Program-made: the position numbers and the translations under genes
Source: Burkholderiaceae bacterium
GTDB lineage: Bacteria; Pseudomonadota; Gammaproteobacteria; Burkholderiales; Burkholderiaceae_C
DNA length: 64,000 bases
Assembly: GCA_024235855.1 (NCBI GenBank)
Contig: JACKLN010000007.1
Coordinates: 190,303 to 254,302, forward strand
Direction: 5' to 3'
Notes under the pieces: model-generated
Seen by the model: the letters and a program-made list of their open reading frames with translations, nothing else
Database searches by the model: none
Told to the model about the DNA's origin: nothing
In this document: piece after piece, positions 19,004 through 27,113 of the stretch
Layout of the letters: every line of letters begins with the position of its first letter
Numbering within the stretch: position 1 is the stretch's first letter

Positions 19004-19009
19004 ATTATC
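19004..19009 (-). promoter_or_regulatory. Possible -10 element (GATAAT) of the BTAD regulator gene
   Basis: GATAAT on the coding strand, 8 nt before the ATG and 21 nt after the second heptamer of the direct repeat. No convincing -35 box is present, as expected for an activator-dependent promoter. Start-codon proximity would leave almost no leader. Confidence 0.35.
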
Positions 19010-19030
19010 GGGGCCCGCCACGCAGCAGGT

Positions 19031-19048
19031 GTTAGGGCAGCGTTAGCG
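19031..19048. promoter_or_regulatory. Heptamer direct repeat GTTAGGG-N4-GTTAGCG (BTAD gene promoter)
   Basis: Same heptamers, order and spacing as 15712-15729; only one of the four spacer bases differs (CAGC against CCGC). It lies 34 nt before the BTAD start codon, in the 79-nt gap after the preceding lipoprotein gene, and so suits autoregulation. Confidence 0.65.
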
Positions 19049-19075
19049 TGGCGCCACGCTACCGAGGCAGAGCCC

Positions 19076-19591
19076 TCAACGCACCGCGGCCTCGCGACCG
19101 AACGCCACGCGCACCAGCTGGATCAGTACGCCGCCGTCCTGTGGCGACAGCGACACGGTGCGGATCTCCTCGTCGTCGACGCCGGCCTTGAACAGGTAGC
19201 CGCCGGGCGGCGGGTCGCCCTTGCCGCAGCTCGGGCCATCCCCGGCGGCGGGCTGGCTGCAGTCGCGCCAGGGTCCGCGGCGGGCCATCGCGCTGCGGTA
19301 GAAGCGGGCCACCTCGGCGATCGGCGCGTCGCTCTGCAGCTTGACCACCGCCAGCCGGAAGCCCAGCGAGCCGCCCCAGATGCTGACGTTCAGCGCCGGC
19401 TTGTCCTCGCCGTCGTGCGGCGACACCAGGCGGGCGCCGGGGTAGAGCGGCAGGCCCACGTCGGCGGCGTCGACGCTGGCGCTGAAGTCGGCCCCGGCAT
19501 AGGGCGGGGGCGGCGATGGCGGCGCCGCGCAGGCACACAGGGTCAGACTGGCCAGCAACGGGGCGACGACACGGGAGAGGGCGTTCGGCAT
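19076..19591 (-). CDS. Probable lipoprotein of unknown function
   Basis: 171 aa from the ATG at 19591, with GGAGG six bases upstream. The N-terminus has a signal peptide ending L-C-A-C, a likely lipobox, followed by Ala/Pro-rich residues. The mature part contains VGLPLYPGARLV and VVKLQSDAPIAEVARFYRSAMARRG, a pattern seen in uncharacterised periplasmic proteins whose last residues form small alpha/beta units. No enzymatic motif. It lies on the same strand between the acyltransferase and the BTAD gene, 98 nt from the former. Confidence 0.8.
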   Translation of the reverse strand: MPNALSRVVAPLLASLTLCACAAPPSPPPPYAGADFSASVDAADVGLPLYPGARLVSPHDGEDKPALNVSIWGGSLGFRLAVVKLQSDAPIAEVARFYRSAMARRGPWRDCSQPAAGDGPSCGKGDPPPGGYLFKAGVDDEEIRTVSLSPQDGGVLIQLVRVAFGREAAVR

Positions 19592-19689
19592 GGTGGGCCT
19601 CCGGGGATCGATGGCCTCAGCATCGACCCGATCCGGGCACCGATCCAGCCGCGTGCGACGGGCCGCACACGGAGCCGACAGACGTGCCG

Positions 19690-21156
19690 CTACGCCTCTT
19701 CGCCCGCCCAGGGCAGCATCAGCGTCAGCCAGGTCAGCTTCTCGAACTCCGGTGCGAACCGGTCGATGATGGCCTGCGGGTCGGGGCACAGCGCGCGGTC
19801 GGTGATGAGACCGAACTGCACGCCACCGCCGTAGCTGAGGATGGACACGCCCACGCCGATGTCGCCCGACGCCGGCACCCAGAACATGGTCTGCTTGAGC
19901 GTGCTGCCGCAGAGCTTGAGCGGCTGCGCCGGGCCGGGCACGTTGGTCATCACCGCAGTGGCCTTTTTCGCGAACATGCCCAGCACCAGGTCCTGCACGG
20001 GCTTGATGAACAGGCCCGACAGCGCCAGCACCCCGAAGGCCAGCAGCGGCTGGTAGCTGCCCTTGAGCTCGTTCATGCGCGCACGCACGGCGAACACGCG
20101 CTCCACCGGGTTCTCGATGCCGATGGGCAGCACCAGCGGCGCCAGGCCGAAGCGGTTGCCCAGCTTCCAGGCGTGTTCGAGCGGCCGCAGGTTGACCGGC
20201 ACCATCGCGCGGATGGCCTTGTCGGCCGGGTCGTCGCCCTGCCCGGCCAGGTACTCGCCGATGGCGCCGGCGGCGCAGGCCAGCAGCACGTCGTTGACCG
20301 AGCAGCCCAGGCCCTTGCCGACGATCTTGACCTGGTCCAGCGGCAGCGGTTCGCTCCAGGCTACGACCTTGTGGCCGGCCGGCTTGCGCTTGAGCAGCGT
20401 GGGCGAGTCGTCGGCCATCAGCGCCAGCGCGGCCACGTCGTTGACCGCCTGCATGCCGATGCGCGCCACGTCCATCGGCGCGGCCGCGCCGGCCAGCGCC
20501 TGCGGGCTGGACAGCCATTCCAGCGACTTGGCCACGCCGCTGCCGTACATGCCGATGGCCTTGACGGTGAGGTCGGTCACCGGCTCCAGCACGGCGCGGG
20601 CCAGCCAGTCGCCTTCGGACGCGTGCTCGCGCAGTGCGGCCTTCTCGCGCCGGCGGCGCGTGGGCGGGTCGCTGCCGCCGTCGGTGAGGCTCATCATCAC
20701 CGAGATCAGCGCGATGCCATCGCCGATGCAGTGGTGCACGCGCGCGATCATCGCGCTGCCGCCGTCGTAGGTCTCCACCAGGTGCATCTGCCACAGCGGG
20801 CGCGCCGGGTCGAGTGGCGTCATCGCCAGCTCGCCGCACAGGGCCTGCAGCGCCTGCTGGGCCCGCTGTGGGGTATGGCCGTCGGCCGGCAGGTCCAGCA
20901 CCGCGGGCACCACGTGGCGGGTGATGTCGAAATCCTCGTCCTCGACCCACAGCGCGCCCATGGCGTCGTGCACCGCCTTCTGGCGGAAGCGGTCGTACTT
21001 CAGCAGCTTGTCGGCCATGCGCTCGCGCAGGGCCTCGAGGGACACCGACGGCTGCAGCAGCCAGACACCGACGATCATCATCAGGTTGACGTCGTTGTCC
21101 ATCCGCAGCCAGGCGGTGTCCACGCGCGACATGCGCTCCGGGGCGGCGGCGGGCAT
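19690..21156 (-). CDS. Wax ester synthase / diacylglycerol acyltransferase (WS/DGAT family)
   Basis: 488 aa. The condensation-type active site HHCIGDG is at 141-147, followed by a second typical block (PLDPARPLWQMHLVE just before it, and NDVLLACAAGAIGEYL about halfway). The C-terminal MTNVPGPAQPLKLCG matches the family. WS/DGAT enzymes transfer acyl-CoA to fatty alcohols or diacylglycerol to make storage lipids, at the inner face of the membrane. Length is normal (450-500 aa). An acyl-CoA-binding protein gene lies divergently next door, suggesting a storage-lipid role. Confidence 0.92.
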   Translation of the reverse strand: MPAAAPERMSRVDTAWLRMDNDVNLMMIVGVWLLQPSVSLEALRERMADKLLKYDRFRQKAVHDAMGALWVEDEDFDITRHVVPAVLDLPADGHTPQRAQQALQALCGELAMTPLDPARPLWQMHLVETYDGGSAMIARVHHCIGDGIALISVMMSLTDGGSDPPTRRRREKAALREHASEGDWLARAVLEPVTDLTVKAIGMYGSGVAKSLEWLSSPQALAGAAAPMDVARIGMQAVNDVAALALMADDSPTLLKRKPAGHKVVAWSEPLPLDQVKIVGKGLGCSVNDVLLACAAGAIGEYLAGQGDDPADKAIRAMVPVNLRPLEHAWKLGNRFGLAPLVLPIGIENPVERVFAVRARMNELKGSYQPLLAFGVLALSGLFIKPVQDLVLGMFAKKATAVMTNVPGPAQPLKLCGSTLKQTMFWVPASGDIGVGVSILSYGGGVQFGLITDRALCPDPQAIIDRFAPEFEKLTWLTLMLPWAGEEA

Positions 21157-21193
21157 CGGGGGTCTCCTGGGGAAGGCGCTCTAGAGTGGCAGG

Positions 21194-21215
21194 GACGATG
21201 CTGGGTAACATCGTC
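21194..21215. promoter_or_regulatory. Inverted repeat GACGATG-N8-CATCGTC in the divergent lipid-gene promoter
   Basis: A perfect 7-8-7 dyad 38 nt before the WS/DGAT start and about 200 nt before the acyl-CoA-binding protein start. Symmetry and position suit an operator shared by both genes. The bound regulator is unknown. Confidence 0.4.
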
Positions 21216-21240
21216 AGCGTCAACCCGAGAGTTTCACTCA

Positions 21241-21399
21241 GAGGGTGGGAGTCCATCCCGCGTGCACGAGCAGACGATCCGGGCGGTTCGAATCTAGGCG
21301 CAAAGCACAGCCATAGCTCGCGCTATGGCGAGCATTTGCAACGACGAGTCGGACGGCCTGGGTCGGATGAGCGGGCATGCGGGATGGGCTCTCACCCTC
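21241..21399. repeat. 159-nt imperfect palindrome (long hairpin or MITE-like element)
   Basis: The outer arms GAGGGTG (21241-21247) and CACCCTC (21393-21399) pair, and pairing continues with scattered mismatches (for example CCATCCCGC with GCGGGATGG) to a perfect core GCCATAGC-TCGC-GCTATGGC (21310-21329). The whole element is centred at 21320. It fills most of the leader of the acyl-CoA-binding protein gene. It may be a small non-autonomous mobile repeat or a structured 5' UTR. No coding content is seen. Confidence 0.7.
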
Positions 21400-21418
21400 C
21401 AACCGCACGGAGTCCTTT

Positions 21419-21673
21419 ATGGCCGACCTGAAAGCCGCGTTCGAGAAAGCCGTCGCCGAAAGCAAGCAGTTGCCCGAGAAGCCGGACAACATGACGCTGC
21501 TGAAGATCTACGCGCTGTACAAGCAGGCCACGCAGGGCGACGTGGAGGGCAAGCGCCCCGGTTTCACCGACATGGTGGGCCGCGCCAAGTTCGACGCCTG
21601 GGCCGAACTGAAGGGCAAGTCGGGCGACGAGGCGATGCAGGACTACATCGACCTCATCGAAGGCCTGAAGTAA
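21419..21673 (+). CDS. Acyl-CoA-binding protein
   Basis: 84 aa from the ATG at 21419 with GGAG upstream. The ACBP pattern is complete: FEKAVAESKQLPEKPDNMTLLKIYALYKQATQGD, then RPGFTDMVGRAKFDAWAELKGKS, with the Tyr and Lys residues that contact the CoA ligand. It is a cytosolic carrier of long-chain acyl-CoA. It is divergent from the WS/DGAT gene, which uses acyl-CoA, so the pair fits storage-lipid synthesis. A long hairpin lies in its leader. Confidence 0.95.
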   Translation: MADLKAAFEKAVAESKQLPEKPDNMTLLKIYALYKQATQGDVEGKRPGFTDMVGRAKFDAWAELKGKSGDEAMQDYIDLIEGLK

Positions 21674-21690
21674 GACGCGGGCCGAACCGG

Positions 21691-21706
21691 GCGCCCTGCC
21701 GGGCGC
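21691..21706. terminator. Short GC-rich hairpin between convergent genes
   Basis: GCGCCC-TGCC-GGGCGC in the 36-nt gap between the convergent ACBP and glutathione-peroxidase-like genes. It could stop transcription from both sides. No T-run follows, so function is uncertain. Confidence 0.4.
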
Positions 21707-21709
21707 GGC

Positions 21710-22279
21710 TCAACGTGCCGCCAGCGCCTGCTCGATGGCCGCCGTCAGCGCCGGCCCGGTGGGTTCGGCCTGGCTGCCGAAGTGCGCGATGGGCTTCCCG
21801 TCGCGGCCCACCAGGTATTTGTTGAAGTTCCACTGCGGCGCCGTGCCGGTGGCCTGCGCCAGCTGGCGGAACAGCGGCTGCGCCGCCGCGCCCCGCACCG
21901 GGCCGGTGGCGAACATCGGGAAGCTCACGCCGTAGTGGTTGAAGCAGACGTCGGCCGTCTTGGCCGCGTCGGCGTCCTCCTGGCGGAAGTCGTTGCTCGG
22001 GAAGCCCAGCACCGTGAAGCCGCGGGCGCCGTAGCGCTTCTGCAGCGCCTCCAGCCCCTTGAACTGCCCGGTGTAGCCGCAGTAGCTGGCGGTGTTGACC
22101 ACCAGCACCACCTTGCCGGCCTGCTGGCACAGCGACTGCGGCTGCTCGTCCTGCAGGCGCGGCAAGGTGTGGTCCAGCAGCGGGGGGCAGGCGGCAAAGG
22201 CCGGCGTGGCCATGCCGGCACCCAGCAGTGCGGCGACGGCGGCGGCCGTGGTCAGGAGGAGACGGCGGCGAGGCATCAT
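21710..22279 (-). CDS. Secreted glutathione-peroxidase-like protein
   Basis: 189 aa from the ATG at 22279 (a second ATG follows at once). The signal peptide has an R-R-R start and ends ATPAFA-A, so it goes to the periplasm. The peroxidase core is present: VVNTASYCGYTGQFKGLEAL with a peroxidatic Cys, and WNFNKYLVGRDG. The usual GFPCNQF block reads GFPSNDF, so the resolving-Cys and Gln positions differ from the classic form. It probably reduces (lipid) hydroperoxides using a thioredoxin-like partner. Confidence 0.9.
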   Translation of the reverse strand: MMPRRRLLLTTAAAVAALLGAGMATPAFAACPPLLDHTLPRLQDEQPQSLCQQAGKVVLVVNTASYCGYTGQFKGLEALQKRYGARGFTVLGFPSNDFRQEDADAAKTADVCFNHYGVSFPMFATGPVRGAAAQPLFRQLAQATGTAPQWNFNKYLVGRDGKPIAHFGSQAEPTGPALTAAIEQALAAR

Positions 22280-22336
22280 GACCGCATGGTGCCGCGCCGA
22301 CGCCATCGCTGCAGCGTCAGGGTCTTGGTGCGGCCT

Positions 22337-22702
22337 TCAGTCCGCAGATTTCTTGCGCGCCGGCTTGGCCGCGGCGGCCTTCTTTGCGGGGGCCTTGCCG
22401 GCCGACTTGGCCGCGCCCGCCAGCAGGGTGTCCAGGTTCTTCTGGATCTCGCCCTCGATGGTCTTGCTGAAGGCGCCGAGCAGGAAGCCGAGCTTGGCGT
22501 CGAGGTCGAAGTGGTCGGCGGCGACGATCAGCCGGCCGTTGCAGCCGCTGCGGCGGAACTCCACGGTGTCGCTGGTTTCGCCCTCGATCACCGAGCATTC
22601 CATGTCGAACTTGCGCTCGACCTCCTCGGCCCATTGCCAGGCAATCTTGCGCGCCTTGGCCAGGCCCAGGCTGTGTTCACGGTGAATGCGGATGTCGGGC
22701 AT
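22337..22702 (-). CDS. Polyhydroxyalkanoic-acid-system family protein
   Basis: 121 aa from the ATG at 22702. The core (IRIHREHSLGLAKARKIAWQWAEE, then GCNGRLIVAADHFDLDAKLGFLLGAF) is the PHA_gran_rgn family, small proteins of unknown mechanism found with polyhydroxyalkanoate genes. The last 35 residues are a Lys/Ala-rich tail like those of phasin or histone-like proteins that bind polyanions. Its start overlaps the end of the aminopeptidase gene by 26 nt. No PHA synthase is in the window. Confidence 0.85.
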   Translation of the reverse strand: MPDIRIHREHSLGLAKARKIAWQWAEEVERKFDMECSVIEGETSDTVEFRRSGCNGRLIVAADHFDLDAKLGFLLGAFSKTIEGEIQKNLDTLLAGAAKSAGKAPAKKAAAAKPARKKSAD

Positions 22703-23783
22703 CGGAGACTCTTTCGTCGGACAGCGCCGCGAGTGTGGCGGCTCGCTCGGTCTTCGGCAAGCCGGCCAGCCGGCGCACGGCGGCGTAGAAGCGGGTGAAG
22801 TCGGCGCCCTCGCGCTCGAACAGGCGCAGGAACGCGTCGACCTGCCCATCGTAGGCGGCCTGGATGCCGAAGGCGGCGTTGTTGGCCTCGGCGAACCAGC
22901 GGTCGTAGCCGGCAAAGCCGCCCCAACGCGCGGTCTTCATCGTGGCGTAGTCGGCCTGCAGACGGGCCAGGCGCGCGGCCTTGGCGGCACGCCGGGCGGC
23001 GTCGTCAAGCGCCGCATCGGCGTAGAGGGCCGCGAGGTCGTCGCGCACGGCCAGCGTCAGCGCCCGGAAGTCGCGCCGGCGGGCGTCGAAGGCGGCGTAC
23101 TCGGCACGCGCCGCGTCGGTGGACTGCGCCAGCCAGCGCTGGCCGCCCAGGCGCTCCACCGCGGTGGCGAAGGACTCGTTGAACATGGTGTCGCCCTCGG
23201 CGTAGGCCACCTGGTGCGCCAGTTCGTGGAAGACCAGCCGCGCCAGTTCGCCCTCGGGCCACTGGATGAAGGTGGACAGCAGCGGGTCGCCGCCCAGCCA
23301 CTCGGTCTTGCCCAGGGTGGAATAGGCGGGCACGCCGTAGACCTTGACCTCCCAGCCCTGGGCCTTCAGCGTGGCGGCCAGCGCGTCGGCCTCGGTGCGG
23401 TCGTAGTAGCCGCGGTAGCCCACGCAGCCCACCACCGGGAAGCACCAGGTCTTGAGCTGCAGCGACAGCTCCGGTGCCGCCACCACGTTCCACACCGCGG
23501 CCGGGCGATCCAGCGCGGCGTAGCGCCGGTAGCTGGCGCCGTCGGGCAGTTTCAGCTCGGCCACCGCGAAGTCGCGGATGCGGCGCGCCAGTTTCAGCCG
23601 CTCGCGCAGCACCGGCGGCGTGTCGGCGGCGGCGATCCAGTCGTCCACCGGCTTCGCACGCCAGACGATGTCCAGGTGGCCGGTGACCGACTGCCGCAGG
23701 TAGCCAGCCTCGGCCAGCGTGTCGCAGCCGGCCAGCCCGGCCGCCGACAGCACCGCCAGCATTACCGCCAGCCAGCGCCTCAC
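22677..23783 (-). CDS. Secreted zinc aminopeptidase-like lipoprotein
   Basis: 368 aa. The start is taken as a GTG at 23783 that overlaps the oxidoreductase stop (GTGA), because it gives a complete lipoprotein signal (MRRWLAVMLAVLSAAGLAGC); an ATG at 23762 would lose the basic residues. The zinc motif is VFHELAHQ with a following N-E-S-F-A glutamate. The protein matches the predicted aminopeptidases of COG4324. It probably sits in the outer or inner membrane facing the periplasm. The operon continues into the PHA-system gene. Confidence 0.85.
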   Translation of the reverse strand: MRRWLAVMLAVLSAAGLAGCDTLAEAGYLRQSVTGHLDIVWRAKPVDDWIAAADTPPVLRERLKLARRIRDFAVAELKLPDGASYRRYAALDRPAAVWNVVAAPELSLQLKTWCFPVVGCVGYRGYYDRTEADALAATLKAQGWEVKVYGVPAYSTLGKTEWLGGDPLLSTFIQWPEGELARLVFHELAHQVAYAEGDTMFNESFATAVERLGGQRWLAQSTDAARAEYAAFDARRRDFRALTLAVRDDLAALYADAALDDAARRAAKAARLARLQADYATMKTARWGGFAGYDRWFAEANNAAFGIQAAYDGQVDAFLRLFEREGADFTRFYAAVRRLAGLPKTERAATLAALSDERVSDARHPHSP

Positions 23784-25858
23784 GCCGGGGCCACCTCCAC
23801 CAGGCAGTCGTAGAAGCTCGGGGCGCGGCCGATGTCGGTGAGCCGCTGGTGGGTGAGCTGGTTGACGTTGGTGCCGTCCAGCCCGAACTTGCGCCACCAG
23901 ATGCCCAGGCCGTTGACGACACCGGGGCGCGCCCGCGTGCTGACCTCGGCCTTGCAGCGGTACTCGCCACGGTCGTTGAACAGGCGCACGACCTGGCCGC
24001 TGGCAATGCCACGCGCCTCGGCGTCCACCGGGTGGATCTCCACCAGCGGCTCGCCTTCCACCGAGCGCAGGCTCTTCACGTTCACGAAGGTGGAGTTCAG
24101 GAAGTGGCGTGCCGGCGGCGAGATCATCGCCAATGGATAGCGGGCGGCCAGATCGGGTGCGACCTCCGCGCACTCGTGGTTGGGCACGTGGTCGGGCAGG
24201 TCCCAGCCCGGTGGGGTGACACAGGCGCGGCCGTCGGGCGTGGGGAAGCCACCGTCGGCGAACGGCGCCTCCGGCAGGTTCAGCTTGACCCAGCCGCGTT
24301 CGCGCAAGGTGGCCAGGTCCACGTGCGACGGCTTCCAGGCTTGCGCGGCCAGGGTCTCGTCGTCGTCGGCGAAGCACGGTTCGGTGAAGCCCATGCGTTC
24401 GGCCAGCGCGCGGAAGATGGCTGTGTTGGGCCGCGCCTGACCCAGCGGCGCCACGGCCGGGTGGTTGTCCAGCACGTAGGTGTGGCCGTAGGCGCCGTGG
24501 GTGTCGCGGTGCTCCAGCTGCGTGGTGGCGGGCAGCACGATGTCGGCGTGGTCGGCGGTGTCGGTGAGGAAGTGCTCCAGCACCACGGTGAACAGGTCGT
24601 CGCGCCGGAAGCCGGCGACGACCTTGGCGCTCTCCGGCGCCACCGCCACCGGGTTGCTGTTGTAGACCACCACGGCCTCGATCTTCGGGCCGAACTCGGG
24701 CGAGGATTCGCGCAGCAGGTCGTCGCCGATGGTGCTCATGTTGATGGTGCGCGGCGGGCGCTGCCGGTGGTGCGTGGCCAGCAGGTCGGGCCGCTGCAGC
24801 GCGGCGTCGTCGCGCGCGGCCTTGAACCACCCTGAACTGCTGAGCAGCAGGCCACCGGCGCGGTGGCGCCAGGCGCCGGTGAGGCAGGGCAGCAGCGCGA
24901 TCAGGCGCGCCGCATTGCCACCGCCGTGCACGCGCTGCATGCCGTAGTTCAGGCGGATGGCCGCGGGTTTCAGCGTGCCGTAGTCCCGCGCCAGCGCGCG
25001 GATCTGCTCCGCCGGCACGCCGCAGGCGGCGGCGGCGCGCTCCGGTGGCCACTGCAGCGCCCGCTCGCGCAGCGCCGGCCAGCCGCCTTCCCCCTGCTGC
25101 ACGTGACGGGCCACGTAGTCCTCGTCGACCCAGCCCTGGGCGACCAGTTCGTGCATCAGCGCCAGCGCCAGCGCGCCGTCGGTGCCGGGGCGCAAGGCCA
25201 GGTGGTGGTGGCACTTGTCGGCCGTCTCGGTGCGCCGCGGGTCGATGCACCACAGCACCGCGCCGGCGCGCTTGGCCTGCTGGGCGAAGGTCCAGAAGTG
25301 CAGGTTGGACGCGATGGAGTTGCTGCCCCAGACCAGGATCACCCGGCTTTCGGCGAAGTGCTCCAGGTGCATGCCCAGCTTGCCGCCGTAGGTGGCGGAC
25401 AGCGCGTCGCCGCCGGCGCTGGCGCAGATGGTGCGGTCCAGCAGCGACGCGCCCAGGCGGTGGAAGAAGCGCGCCGCCATGCTCTCGCCCTGCACCAGGC
25501 CCATCGTGCCGGCGTAGCTGTAGGGCAGGATGGCGCGCGGGTCGCGCGCGGCGATGGCGCTCAGCCGTGTGGCCACCGTGTCCAGGGCTTCGTCCCAGCC
25601 GATGGGCTCGAAGCGGCCCTCGCCCTTGGCGCCGACGCGCCGCAGCGGCGTCAGCACACGCTCGGGGTGGTAGGTGCGTTCCGGGTAGCGGGACACCTTG
25701 GTGCAGAGCGCGCCGTGGGTCGGCGGATGATCGGGGTCGCCGGACACCCGCACCACCCGACCCTGCTCCACCTGGACCCGCAAGGCACAGGTGTCCGGGC
25801 AGTCGTGTGGACAAGCACCGTGAATCGTTCTCGACTCGCTCAAGTTCTCGGCCCGCAT
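23780..25858 (-). CDS. Molybdopterin-dependent oxidoreductase, DMSO reductase family
   Basis: 692 aa from the ATG at 25858; an ATG at 25876 would add six residues. The N-terminal [4Fe-4S] site is ACPHDCPDTC with a further Cys in HGALCTK, and the molybdopterin domains follow (ILVWGSNSIASNLHFW, NSNPVAVAPE, ATTQLEHRDTHGAYG). There is no Tat signal, so it is cytoplasmic. It resembles single-subunit members near thiosulfate/tetrathionate or formate dehydrogenase alpha chains; the substrate is not assignable. It is divergent from the solute-binding protein gene (77 nt). Confidence 0.9.
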   Translation of the reverse strand: MRAENLSESRTIHGACPHDCPDTCALRVQVEQGRVVRVSGDPDHPPTHGALCTKVSRYPERTYHPERVLTPLRRVGAKGEGRFEPIGWDEALDTVATRLSAIAARDPRAILPYSYAGTMGLVQGESMAARFFHRLGASLLDRTICASAGGDALSATYGGKLGMHLEHFAESRVILVWGSNSIASNLHFWTFAQQAKRAGAVLWCIDPRRTETADKCHHHLALRPGTDGALALALMHELVAQGWVDEDYVARHVQQGEGGWPALRERALQWPPERAAAACGVPAEQIRALARDYGTLKPAAIRLNYGMQRVHGGGNAARLIALLPCLTGAWRHRAGGLLLSSSGWFKAARDDAALQRPDLLATHHRQRPPRTINMSTIGDDLLRESSPEFGPKIEAVVVYNSNPVAVAPESAKVVAGFRRDDLFTVVLEHFLTDTADHADIVLPATTQLEHRDTHGAYGHTYVLDNHPAVAPLGQARPNTAIFRALAERMGFTEPCFADDDETLAAQAWKPSHVDLATLRERGWVKLNLPEAPFADGGFPTPDGRACVTPPGWDLPDHVPNHECAEVAPDLAARYPLAMISPPARHFLNSTFVNVKSLRSVEGEPLVEIHPVDAEARGIASGQVVRLFNDRGEYRCKAEVSTRARPGVVNGLGIWWRKFGLDGTNVNQLTHQRLTDIGRAPSFYDCLVEVAPA

Positions 25859-25935
25859 TGACGAACTATTGCACATCGCCCCGTGACCGGGTCGAGCCGG
25901 CCTTTACATTGCGCGCTTTCCAGATCCAGACCGCC

Positions 25936-27066
25936 ATGACCTCGCTGAACCGTCGCCAGGTGCTCCGCGCTGCCGGGGCCTCCGCCGCCACCCTGGGCCT
26001 GCCAGCGCTGGCCCAGAGCACCCGGATCGTGCTCGGCCAGTCCTGCGCCACCACCGGCCCGGCGGCCCAACTGGGCCTGCAGATGAACCGGGGCGCGCGG
26101 CTGGTGTTCGACGCCGTCAACGCCGCCGGCGGTGTCAACGGCCAGACGATCGACCTGCGCCTGCTCGACGACGGCTACGAGCCCGACCGCTGCAAGGCCA
26201 ACACCGAGAAGTTCATCGGCGACGAGGTGTTCGCGCTCTTCGGCTACGTCGGCACGCCGACCTCGCTGGCCGCGCTGCCGCTGGTCAACGACGCCAGGAT
26301 CCCGTTCTTCGGCCCCTTCACCGGCGCCGAGGCGCTGCGCGACCCGTTCAGCCGCTGGGTCTTCCACGTCCGGGCCTCGTACTTCGACGAGACCGAACTG
26401 CTGGTGCGCCAGCTCACGTCGCTGGGGCTGACGCGCATCGCCGTCTTCCGCCAGAACGACAGCTACGGCCAGGCCGGTCTGGACGGCGTGGTGCGGGCGC
26501 TCAAGGCCCGCAACCTGGAACCGGTGGCCGTGGGCGGCGTGGACCGCAACACCGTCAACGTGGCCGACGCCGTGAAGGCCATCGTGCCGAAGATGCCGCA
26601 GGCGGTGGTGCAGATCAGCGCCTACAAGAGCTGTGCCGCCTTCATCCGCGCCGCACGCAAGGCCGGCTACGGCGGCACGTTCTACAACGTGTCCTTCGTC
26701 GGCACCCAGGCCCTGGCCGACGAACTCGGCCCCGACGGGGCCGGCGTGGTGGTCAGCCAGGTCATGCCCTACCCGTTCAACACCACCACGGCCATTGCGC
26801 GCGAATACCGCGCGGCGGTGGAGAAGGCGCCCGACGCCAAGATCGACTACGGCAGCATGGAAGGCTACGTGGCCGCCAAGGTGTTCGTCGAAGGCCTGCG
26901 GCGGGCCGGCCGTGCGCCCAGCCGCGACGCCCTGGTGACCGCCATCGAGTCCATCCAGCGCCTGGACCTCGGCGGCTTCCATGTCGGCTTCGGGCCGCGC
27001 GACCACTCGGGGTCGCACTTCGTAGAGATGTCCATGCTGACCGGGGACGGGCGCGTGCGCCGCTGA
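25936..27066 (+). CDS. Branched-chain-amino-acid-type ABC substrate-binding protein
   Basis: 376 aa from the ATG at 25936. It has a Tat-like signal (LNRRQVLRAAGASAATLG, cleavage near ALAQS). The mature protein is a type I periplasmic binding fold (IVLGQSCATTGPAAQLG, ALFGYVGTPTSLAALPLVN, RIAVFRQNDSYGQAGLDGV) of the LivK/amide family. No permease or ATPase genes follow, so it is an orphan whose transporter lies elsewhere, or it acts as a sensor. It is followed after 47 nt by an M20 amidohydrolase that could act on its ligand. Confidence 0.9.
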   Translation: MTSLNRRQVLRAAGASAATLGLPALAQSTRIVLGQSCATTGPAAQLGLQMNRGARLVFDAVNAAGGVNGQTIDLRLLDDGYEPDRCKANTEKFIGDEVFALFGYVGTPTSLAALPLVNDARIPFFGPFTGAEALRDPFSRWVFHVRASYFDETELLVRQLTSLGLTRIAVFRQNDSYGQAGLDGVVRALKARNLEPVAVGGVDRNTVNVADAVKAIVPKMPQAVVQISAYKSCAAFIRAARKAGYGGTFYNVSFVGTQALADELGPDGAGVVVSQVMPYPFNTTTAIAREYRAAVEKAPDAKIDYGSMEGYVAAKVFVEGLRRAGRAPSRDALVTAIESIQRLDLGGFHVGFGPRDHSGSHFVEMSMLTGDGRVRR

Positions 27067-27113
27067 CCCCGGGGCGCCTGCAAGGGGCATCGAGGCGGTC
27101 GTACACTGCTCCG

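Noticed and set aside
17026..19035. Long open frame (669 codons) on the forward strand opposite the BTAD gene
   Set aside because: Antisense frames stay open by chance in GC-rich genes; the translation is Arg/Gln/His-rich and matches no family, while the reverse frame has clear domains.
21285..21294. GGTTCGAATC, identical to a tRNA T-arm
   Set aside because: No acceptor stem, anticodon arm or CCA surrounds it; it is part of the 159-nt palindrome.
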